From the NCBI RefSeq assembly GCF_900009135.1, contig NZ_LT797710.1, positions 544,913 to 608,912 of the forward strand: 64,000 nucleotides of DNA. Reading direction: 5' to 3'. The notes under the pieces were generated by a model. The model searched no databases, had not been told where the DNA came from, and saw only the letters and a program-made list of their open reading frames with translations. The position numbers and the translations under genes are program-made. Origin of the DNA: Planktothrix sp. PCC 11201 (GTDB lineage Bacteria; Cyanobacteriota; Cyanobacteriia; Cyanobacteriales; Microcoleaceae). Shown here one piece after another: positions 52,331 to 60,500 of this stretch (position 1 is the first letter of the stretch; every line of letters starts with the position of its first letter).

Positions 52331-54148
52331 TTAAGTTTTAGATTGAGTTCGATGTAAGAGTAATCCTTCATATCCTAATCGGAAATCTTCAGGAATAATG
52401 GAAATTTCTTTGGGATTAGTTAACCCTTGGCGACGATAGCGACGAATAGCTTCTAAGGCAGCTTGATTACTTAATAAGGCTAAATCTGCCCCATTCCAAC
52501 CTTCTGTTTTTGTCGCCCAATCGGTTAAATTAATATCAACTAATGGACGGTTTTTATTATGAACTTGCAAGATCGCTAAACGACTATTAATATCGGGTAA
52601 ATCGACTTTTAATTGTAAGTCTAATCTTCCGGCTCTTAATAGGGCGGGATCGATGGCTTCGGGGCGATTTGTAGCCCCAATTAATAAGACTTCGGAGGTA
52701 TTTTGTAGACCGTCTAATTCGGTTAATAATTGTCCCACCACGCGATCGCTTACCCCAGAATCTCCCATGTAAGCCCCCCGAATTGGAGCTAAACTATCAA
52801 TTTCATCGATAAAAATAACACAGGGCGAGGCTTGTCTGGCTTTAGCAAATAACTCCCGCACGGCGGCTTCGGCGGCACCGACCCAACGGGTTAATAATTC
52901 CGGCCCATTCACTGCAATAAAATTAGCCCGAGATTGGGAGGCGATCGCTTTTGCTAATAAAGTTTTACCCGTCCCCGGTGGCCCCCAAAGTAAAATTCCC
53001 CGGGGGGCTTTAGCTCCGGTTTGTTGATACAATTCTGGGTAAAGTAACTGACCTTCCACAGAATCCTGTAAGGTTTGTTTTATGCTTTCTAAACCGCCAA
53101 TTTGTTCCCATGAAATATTGGGGGTTTCCACTTCCACCGATCGCAAAACTGAAGGCTTAATTTCCGTTAAAGCGGTGATAAAATCCTGTTGATTAATATA
53201 GAGTTGATCGGGAACGGGTGCTTCTAAAGCGGGAACCTGACGACGTAAAGCCGTATAGGCGGCGGCTTGACAAGTCGCTTTTAAATCGGCCCCGACAAAT
53301 CCCACGGACAAATCCGCAATTTCTGCTAAATTAACGGATTGTAAGGGCATAGATTGTGTTAGAATAGTCAGGATTTCTAACCGTCCATTTCTATCAGGAA
53401 CTCGAAAGCGAATTTCTTGATCAAATCTCCCCGGACGTCGCAGGGCGGGATCAATAGCATCGGGGCGATTTGTTGAGGCTAAAACAATCACGCCTGGGGT
53501 TTTGGCAAAACCATCCATTAATCCTAATAATTGAGCCACTAACCGTTTTTCCACTTCTCCTTCGACTTGGGAACGATGGGGGGCTAAACTATCAATTTCA
53601 TCAATAAAAATAATACAAGGGGCGGATTTCGCGGCTTTCTCAAAAATTTGTCTTAATTTGGCCTCGGCTTCCCCATAATATTTGCCCATGACTTCCGGCC
53701 CAACAATGGCAATATAACTGACGCCCAACTCCTCGGCAAAAGCCCTGGCGGTTAAGGTTTTGCCCGTTCCTGGGGGCCCGACAAATAACACCCCACGAGG
53801 AGGTTCTAGGCCTAATTTTGCTAACAATTCAGGACGTTTTAAAGGGAGTTCTACTAATTCTCGTAATTGTTGGATCACATCTCCTAACCCTCCCACTTCT
53901 GAAATATTGCAGGGGGAATGGGAATTTGGAGGGGAAAAATTAGGGTTTTCCGATGGAGTTTGGGCCGAGGGGGGAGTAATAATCACAGAACGGAATTCGG
54001 TATTATTTCTGGGTATATTCCCCGTCCTGGGAATACTGGTGCGAGTACCAATTTGTACGTCGGTTTTAATTTCGCCACTTTTTATTTTTTCGTCTAAAGT
54101 TTTTGCCAGTTCCAATAATTGATCAAACCCATCAAATAAATTAGTCAT
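52331..54148 (-). CDS. tandem AAA ATPase, CDC48/p97-like
   Basis: A 605-residue protein with two classical AAA domains. D1 has Walker A GPPGTGKT (124-131), Walker B IIFIDE (179-184) and arginine-finger segment ALRRPGRFD. D2 has Walker A GPPGTGKT (389-396), Walker B VIFIDE (444-449) and ALLRAGRLD. Both look active. Instead of the CDC48 N-domain there is a short helix (residues 1-25) and a Pro/Ser-rich linker to residue 82, where a partner could dock. Such ATPases form hexamers that unfold or disassemble proteins. The next gene, nine bases on, encodes a membrane coiled-coil protein likely to anchor it. Conserved pairs of this kind in cyanobacteria are uncharacterised, and the role in this locus is open. 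Confidence 0.93.
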   Translation of the reverse strand: MTNLFDGFDQLLELAKTLDEKIKSGEIKTDVQIGTRTSIPRTGNIPRNNTEFRSVIITPPSAQTPSENPNFSPPNSHSPCNISEVGGLGDVIQQLRELVELPLKRPELLAKLGLEPPRGVLFVGPPGTGKTLTARAFAEELGVSYIAIVGPEVMGKYYGEAEAKLRQIFEKAAKSAPCIIFIDEIDSLAPHRSQVEGEVEKRLVAQLLGLMDGFAKTPGVIVLASTNRPDAIDPALRRPGRFDQEIRFRVPDRNGRLEILTILTQSMPLQSVNLAEIADLSVGFVGADLKATCQAAAYTALRRQVPALEAPVPDQLYINQQDFITALTEIKPSVLRSVEVETPNISWEQIGGLESIKQTLQDSVEGQLLYPELYQQTGAKAPRGILLWGPPGTGKTLLAKAIASQSRANFIAVNGPELLTRWVGAAEAAVRELFAKARQASPCVIFIDEIDSLAPIRGAYMGDSGVSDRVVGQLLTELDGLQNTSEVLLIGATNRPEAIDPALLRAGRLDLQLKVDLPDINSRLAILQVHNKNRPLVDINLTDWATKTEGWNGADLALLSNQAALEAIRRYRRQGLTNPKEISIIPEDFRLGYEGLLLHRTQSKT

Positions 54149-54401
54149 TTTAAAACCTGATTAAAAAATAGGCTTGCGGGCGGATTTATTTAAGTTAATT
54201 ATAACTGAAAAATATAATTAAAACCGCCCATAAAACCGTTAATTATTTTAACTTGAGATCCGATCTAAAGCCCGTCTTCCTCCCCAACGTTCTACAATTT
54301 TGTCGTCATAATCATCGGCAATTTCTAACACGGCATTCACGGAGGCTTCTAATTCTAATTTATCGCAGGTGGAGCCAACAATGGTATGCTCAAAAATAAT
54401 A

Positions 54402-55588
54402 AGCTGTTAAGCATCTAAATAGGGTATAATGAAAAACTAAGTTTAGAAAAATCAATAAAAATATGCCTGCTAAAAATCACTTAAATGAAAAGCAAGTAGA
54501 GAAACTACAGAAAAGATTGAAAGAGGAAGAAAATGGACAAATTAGAGAAAGAATCTTGATTCTACTATTGCTAAATGATGGTAAAAAACAAAGTGAAATT
54601 GCCAATTTTTTGGGATGTTCAATAAATAAAGTATGTTATTGGTGTGTACATGGAGATCCGGACAAGTTAGAAAGCCTAAAAGATGAAAGAATGAAAGGAA
54701 ATTATAGAAAAGCCACAGATAAATATATAGAGATATTATTAGAAACTGTAGAAAAAGAACCGGAAGAATTAGGATATGAATTTGGGAGATGGACAGGAGA
54801 AAGATTGGCAACTTATTTAGAACAAATCACAGAAATAAAATTAAGTGGTTCACAAGTGAGAAGGATATTAAAGAAAAAAAAGTATGTTTACTTGTGGGCA
54901 AAGTATAGCTTGGAAGAGAAAAGAGATCCAGAAAAAAGGAAATTATTTAAAAATAAAATAGAAGAGTATTTAAAAATAACAAAAGAAAGTCCAGAACAAT
55001 TACAGGTATGGTTTTGGGATGAAAGTGGATTTAATTTAAGAGTAATAAAAAGAAAGAACTGGTGTAAAAAAGGAAAGAGGAGAAAGATTAGAGGAGACAG
55101 AAGAAAAGGAAAAGTTAATGTTATGGGAGGATTGAGGTACTCGGACAAAAAAAGATTTGTAGAATTTCTGGATAAAGGGAATGCAAATAATTTTTATCAA
55201 GTGTTAAAAAGTTTTTATCAAGAGCTAATTCATGAGTGGGTATTAGCGGGAAATCAAGCAGAAGAATTTGTAGAAAAAGGAGCCAAGATTGTCATTATTC
55301 TTGATAATGCAAGTTTTCACAAAAAAGAAGAATACCTAGAAAAAATCAAAGCAGAAATGCCGAATATCTATTTAGAATTTCTTCCAGAATATAGTCCAGA
55401 TTATAATTTAATTGAATTGGTCTGGCATTCAGCTAAAGAATATATTGCTAATCGACTCTTTAAATCAGTTGATGAGCTAGAGTGTTTATTGCATCAGCTT
55501 TTAAATGAGGGACAGTTATCTATTAAATGGGGACGTAAACTTAAAAACAAAGGTAATGCTATAATCACAGTTTAAATGCACAACAGCT
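54402..55588 (+). mobile_element. IS630-family insertion sequence
   Basis: An element of 1187 bp with one transposase gene. The ends are imperfect inverted repeats: AGCTGTTAAGCATCTAAA at the left and, as reverse complement, AGCTGTTGTGCATTTAAA at the right (15 of 18 match). TA flanks both ends (54400-54401 and 55589-55590), the target duplication typical of IS630/Tc1-mariner. Rejoining the flanks restores the host gene frame, which fixes the borders. A TATAAT at 54425-54430 could drive the transposase. Confidence 0.95.
54463..55575 (+). CDS. IS630-family DDE transposase
   Basis: A 370-residue transposase. The N-terminal helix-turn-helix (QSEIANFLGCSINKVCYWC, about 43-61) binds the ends. A second winged-helix region (EFGRWTGERLATYLEQ) follows. 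The DDE domain has Asp186 in VWFWDESGF, Asp281 in IIILDNASFH and Glu318 in YNLIELVWHSAKE, with the PEYSPDYNLIE motif of the family. No frameshift, unlike many IS630 elements that use one, so it should be active. AT-rich, Lys-rich coding unlike its neighbours marks it as recently acquired. Full length and intact. Confidence 0.96.
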   Translation: MPAKNHLNEKQVEKLQKRLKEEENGQIRERILILLLLNDGKKQSEIANFLGCSINKVCYWCVHGDPDKLESLKDERMKGNYRKATDKYIEILLETVEKEPEELGYEFGRWTGERLATYLEQITEIKLSGSQVRRILKKKKYVYLWAKYSLEEKRDPEKRKLFKNKIEEYLKITKESPEQLQVWFWDESGFNLRVIKRKNWCKKGKRRKIRGDRRKGKVNVMGGLRYSDKKRFVEFLDKGNANNFYQVLKSFYQELIHEWVLAGNQAEEFVEKGAKIVIILDNASFHKKEEYLEKIKAEMPNIYLEFLPEYSPDYNLIELVWHSAKEYIANRLFKSVDELECLLHQLLNEGQLSIKWGRKLKNKGNAIITV

Positions 55589-56103
55589 TATCTCCCTGTT
55601 CATCAATCCCAAAGGCTCCAAATCTCATAATATGATTTTCTCGGAGGAGAAAATGTAATAAATCGGGAGAAAGTTCTACATCTGTGACCACATAAGACCG
55701 CGCATTAATGATGGCGTCATCTTTTTCCCAAGGAAACACAAACACCTCAACTAAAGCTGAACCCATGACCATTGCCAGTCCGGGGACATCTTCTCTAGCA
55801 CAAGGAAATTTGCCATATAACTCTCGCATCCAGGTGGCAACTTTGTTATAACAGGCTTCTTGTATTGCACTTTGAAATTGCATTTTTAGCGTTCTCCCTG
55901 AGCTTTTTCCTAAGTTTTAACATCTTTGGGGTCACTAGCAGGGAGGTTTGTATTATTTCTCAACAAGCTGATTGAAGATTAGATCAAATTGGTTCAGTAA
56001 TCTGTAGAAGCGGGTTATCCTAGATTCTGGAAATATAGGCCGAGTTGATCGGTTACACTAAGATATAGTCAATCCTAAGTCGAGTTTGATTGGAGGAAAA
56101 ACA

Positions 56104-56211
56104 ATGGATGAAATTGCGATCGCTAATTTAATTGCTCAAGTGGTTACCGCCCTGGGTTCATTGGGCTTTTTCTTTGTCACGTTTCAAGCCTTGAAACAAT
56201 TAGAAAAATAG
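56104..56211 (+). CDS. 35-residue single-helix membrane peptide
   Basis: A short frame from ATG 56104: MDEIAIANLIAQVVTALGSL then GFFFVTFQALKQLEK. It has a strong Shine-Dalgarno (TTGGAGGAAAAACA), one membrane-spanning helix of about 20 residues, an acidic N terminus and a basic C terminus, the usual form of small thylakoid subunits. I cannot match it to a named Psb, Pet or Ndh subunit. Its place beside psb28 makes a photosynthetic role possible but unproven. The good ribosome site and clean hydrophobic pattern are the reasons for calling it. Confidence 0.6.
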   Translation: MDEIAIANLIAQVVTALGSLGFFFVTFQALKQLEK

Positions 56212-56329
56212 AAAAACAGGCGCGCTTAGGCGCGTCTCAAGTCACCAAACAGGGCCAATCATTTAAGGCGAAAGAAAAACCACCCCAAATTCTTTTTTCC
56301 TTAATCATTCAAGACCAAGCTCTTGCTTT

Positions 56330-56680
56330 TTAAGCAGACTGAAATTGAAATCCATTTTCATCTGCATAACGATTCAAAAACCGCATAACTCTTTCAAATA
56401 CGTCTTCAGAGTAAACCTCAAAGTAACATTCAACTTTAGAAAGATCTTCATTTTCTGCATAGAAGAACTTAACACCAGTGGGGGTAACTTTGATTTGTCC
56501 CTCCTCATCGCGTAACCATAAATTCGTGATTTGTTTCCGATAGGCTCTTAATCTTTCTATCGCTTGAAGACGCTCAAATAGCAAGACCACAATTTTTGTT
56601 TCGGAGTCTTTGGTTTTCCGTAGACTAATCCCACTAATTTCTTCGTCTAATCCATCGATAAACTGTACAGAGGTTGTCAT
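56330..56680 (-). CDS. psb28: photosystem II assembly protein, Psb28 family
   Basis: A 116-residue soluble protein of the Psb28 family: SVQFIDGLDEEISGISLRKT, LWLRDEEGQIKV and the C-terminal FERVMRFLNRYADENGFQF, which match the FIRGIDEE, DEEGEI and FMRFMERYAEENG landmarks of Psb28. Psb28 binds PSII assembly intermediates (CP47 side) and protects them. The sequence is rather divergent in the middle, so it may be the second paralogue (Psb28-2) rather than the main form. It is next to coaE in the same direction. Start ATG 56680. Confidence 0.88.
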   Translation of the reverse strand: MTTSVQFIDGLDEEISGISLRKTKDSETKIVVLLFERLQAIERLRAYRKQITNLWLRDEEGQIKVTPTGVKFFYAENEDLSKVECYFEVYSEDVFERVMRFLNRYADENGFQFQSA

Positions 56681-56748
56681 AATTTTTTCCTCTGGGGACT
56701 TTGCTCCATTTTATCCTATTTTTGAGAAAAACTCAATTTTTTTAGGCT

Positions 56749-57390
56749 TCAGGTGATATTTAATCCTTGAATCGCTGCATCCACTTGTTTAAATAGTTCC
56801 CCAGGAGTTGAAGAATTGTATAAAATTATATCCGCCCGTTTACATTTTTCTTCTAAAGACATTTGGCTATTGATTTTAGCTTCCGCTTCTTCCGTGGTTA
56901 AATTTCGACCCGAATCAATTTTTTCTCGTTCTATCAACCTCACATACTGCTGTTGCTCAGAACAATAAACAACCCAAATCTCCGTCACTAAATCCGTCAT
57001 TTCCGATTCAAAGAGTAACGGAATCACTAAAACCCCGTCAGCGTAGGGGTTACCATCGAGAGTCTGGATTTTTCGAGCTTCTAATTGTTGAATATTGTGA
57101 ACAAAACAATCCCGTACAAAGGGGTGAATCTGTTGCTCTAGCCAGGTTCGCTCCGATGAGTTCGAGAAAATCAAACTCCCTAATTTCTGCCGATTTAAGT
57201 TACCATCATAAAGTAGAATCTCCCTCCCATAGCGGTTAACAATTTGTTTGAGAACGGATGAACCGGGTTTCACCGCCTCTCGCGCATATAAATCCGCATC
57301 CCAAATGGGAAGTTGGTAGGTCGTGGCGAGATAATTGGAGACGGTGGTTTTTCCGGTTCCTATCCCCCCTGTAAGACCAATTAAACGCAT
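56749..57390 (-). CDS. coaE: dephospho-CoA kinase
   Basis: A 213-residue P-loop kinase that adds the 3'-phosphate to dephospho-CoA, the last step of coenzyme A synthesis. P-loop GLTGGIGTGKTTVSNYL at residues 5-21, WDADLYAREAVKPGSSVLKQ (substrate Asp), LEQQIHPFVRD and VLVIPLLFESEMTDLVTEIW are all family signatures, followed by a QMSLEEKCKRADIILYN lid/end region. Full length and cytosolic. It is transcribed towards psb28, 68 bases away, and diverges from the haemagglutinin/CHAT gene. Confidence 0.96.
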   Translation of the reverse strand: MRLIGLTGGIGTGKTTVSNYLATTYQLPIWDADLYAREAVKPGSSVLKQIVNRYGREILLYDGNLNRQKLGSLIFSNSSERTWLEQQIHPFVRDCFVHNIQQLEARKIQTLDGNPYADGVLVIPLLFESEMTDLVTEIWVVYCSEQQQYVRLIEREKIDSGRNLTTEEAEAKINSQMSLEEKCKRADIILYNSSTPGELFKQVDAAIQGLNIT

Positions 57391-57515
57391 AATTCTGTTT
57401 TAAAATCTAAAATACTATTCATCATAGTAATAGAAATAGTTAATCTGGGTGGCTTCTGTCGAAAATAAATAGTAGATTCCCTTTCGATAATTGTTTATTC
57501 AAGGCATAAACCCTT

Positions 57516-60500
57516 ATGCAGCCTGGACGTTTTGTTAAGTTAGTTTTCCTCTCCCTGCCTTTAACTGGATTTTGGACGGTGGGGATGAGTGGGTTCTCGG
57601 ATTTTTTGAGTTATACTTTTAAACTTAATCTTCCCATAAACCGAGTTTTTGCCCAATCCATTGTTCCTGAACCTAATAGTACCAATACCCTGACCAATTC
57701 CTTTAATAATCGTGTGGATATTACGGGCGGTCAACGGTCAGGAGATGGAAGAAATTTATTTCATAGTTTTACTCAATTTAATGTTCCACCGGGTCAGATT
57801 GCCAATTTTGTTTCTAATAATTCAATTCAAAATATTTTGAGTCGTGTGGTGGGCGGACAACCTTCCTTAATTGAAGGATTAATTCAAGTCACCGGAGGCA
57901 ATTCTAACCTATTTATTTTAAATCCTTCGGGAATTATTTTTGGGCCGGGAGCGCGTTTAGATGTTCCAGGTTCGTTTACCGCGACAACGGCTACAGGAAT
58001 AGGATTTAATTCCGGTTTATTTAATAGCTTAGATTCCAATGATTATAACAGCCTTTCAGGAGAACCAAATAGCTTTCTTTTCTCCACATCTAACCCGGGC
58101 AATATTGTTAATTCTGGAGAACTTACGGTTTCTCAGGGACAAACCTTAAGCTTAGTTGGGGGAAACGTTATTAATACCGGAACATTGAATGCACCCGCCG
58201 GACAAATTACCATTGCAGCTATTGAGGGAAATAACTTAGTTAGAATTAGTCAAACTGGATATTTACTCAACTTAGAAATTGAAACAACTACACCCAATTA
58301 TGGGAATGATAAATCCGTAATTAATCCCCTGGATTTACCTAAATTATTGACAGGAAATCCAGAGGATAATCAAGCCTCAAATATTAATATTTTACCTAAT
58401 GGAACAGTAGAATTAACCGCTTCTAATCCACAATTTTCCCCTCAGGGCGGGGGTGCTTTAATTTCTGGTTTTTTGAATACAAGAAACACCAGTTTTAACC
58501 CATCTTCATCAAATTTTCCTCAAGTTAATATTATTGGCAATGATATTCATTTATTTAATGGGAAAATTGATGCTTCTGGTGCCAATGGAGGAGGAGTCGT
58601 CCGCATTGGAAGTAATTATCAAGAAAATGGTCTTTTTCCCACTGCTTCGCGGACATTAATTAATGATCAATCTACGATTATAGCCGATGCCTTAACCGAT
58701 GGAAATGGCGGAAAAATAATTATTGGAGCCAACGATTCAACTCAATTTTTTGGGAATATTAGTTCTCAAGGATTTTCTGATTCTAACGCAACTCAAAGAT
58801 CAGGAGGATTCGCCACTATTTTTAGTCAAAATAATCTGAATATAGCTGGAAATATTAACCTAAAAACAACTAATTCAACTCCTGGAAATTTAACAATTAA
58901 TGCACCGGAAATTAATATCGGCAATCAAGACAAAACCCAAGAAAATATTACCCTATCCCAGCAAACTTTAGAAAATTTTGCCCCCACAGCAAATGTGGTG
59001 ATAGAAGCTAAAAATAGTATTAATATTGCTGATTTAACTGACAATGAATTGAACTTTCCAGCTACCAGAGGAACATTAACTTTTACCGCCGATGCCGATA
59101 AATCTGGTAGCGGTGGGTTGACAATGAATTCGGGGGATACCATCCGTACTTCCGGGGCTGCAATTGTAATTAATGGGGTAAATTTACTCACAGGAAACAT
59201 TATTACCCAAGGGGGAAATTTAGACCTAACTGCCAGCAGTAATGGGGGAATTATAACTGAAAACCTATCGACTTCTGCAAGTACCCAAGGCGGGAATATA
59301 ACCCTTAAAAGTGATGGAGATATTATTACTGATACCCTCTCCACCCGTGCGATAGGAAATGGCACTGGAGGCAATATCAATCTTAACGCATCAAACCGCA
59401 TTCAAACTAACAGTATTAATACCTCCGGTAGTGCTAAAGCTGGAGATATTAACCTCACCAGTTCACAAGGAGATATTATTTTAGAGGGAAATTCTTATAG
59501 TATTGATGCAACTTCTAGTGAAGGTTCGGGAGGGAATATTTTAGTGAATACTCCTCGAACTTTAACAACGAATTTAATAGATACTAGAGGCAAAGAAACC
59601 GGAGGAAATATTATTCTGAATGCTGAGTTAGAAGTTGCAGCTAAAGGACTACGAACCGGAACATTTAATCGTTTAGAATCTACCACGGGAAATATTAGAA
59701 TTACCAGTGATGAAATTAATTTCACCGGGGGTGAAAACTCAATTCAAGGTCAGGGTCAAATTGTCTTACAACCAGCAACAGCGGCTCAAGATATTGAAAT
59801 CGCAGGTCAAGACAATAACTCAGAACTCACATTAAATTTGAACTCTCGTGATTTAAACAGTTTAGAAAATGGATTTCAAGAAATTATTATCAAGGGAAAT
59901 CAAGGAAACGGAACTATTTTTATCGCGGGAAATATTACATTCAAAGATCCTGTTATCATCCAATCTCCCCAAGGTATGATTGCCAGTGGAACACCGTTTC
60001 GAGAACAATTTTATACCGTTACTGGTTTAGATAATGCCAGCTTAAAACTATCAGCATTAGAAAATATTACCTTAGGCAACCTAATCACAAATGGTGGTAA
60101 TCTTGCGATTACTAGTGAATCTGGAACTATTTCTACCCAACAGTTATCAACGGGAAATTCTGGCTCTGCTACGATTCATTTAACCGGAACAGACGTGAAT
60201 TTATTAGGAGGAATAAATTCTGTTTCAGGTTCAGGAGTTCTAATTTTACAACCCAGTCTTAATACTCAAGCTATGACTTTAGGGGAAACAGAAAATGCCT
60301 CTAGTTTTGACATAAGTAGTCGGGATTTACAAGCCTTAACGAATGGATTTAGTCAAATTATAATTGGTCGTAGAGATAGTACGAATACCCTAACTTTAGG
60401 CGGAGATTTTACCATTTATGATCCGATTAATCTGCAAGCACAATCGATTATTGGAACAGGTCGGATTATGGGAGTTGATAATGGATCGGTCGCCTTAAGC

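Larger units (their letters stand above)
54248..55883 (-). pseudogene. YbjN-like gene interrupted by an IS630 element
   Basis: The 5' part (55883-55589) encodes MQFQSAIQEACYNKVATWMR through MRFGAFGIDEQGD and the 3' part (54399-54248) IFEHTIVGSTCDKLELEASV to WGGRRALDRISS. Removing the insertion and one TA gives 447 bases, an uninterrupted 148-residue protein with the junction reading DEQGDIIFEHTIVG. The family is YbjN-like (T3SS-chaperone fold) and common in cyanobacteria with unknown role. As it stands, the 5' part reads four codons into the element and stops (55572). The exact restoration of frame shows the insertion is recent and the loss may be reversible by precise excision. Confidence 0.92.
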
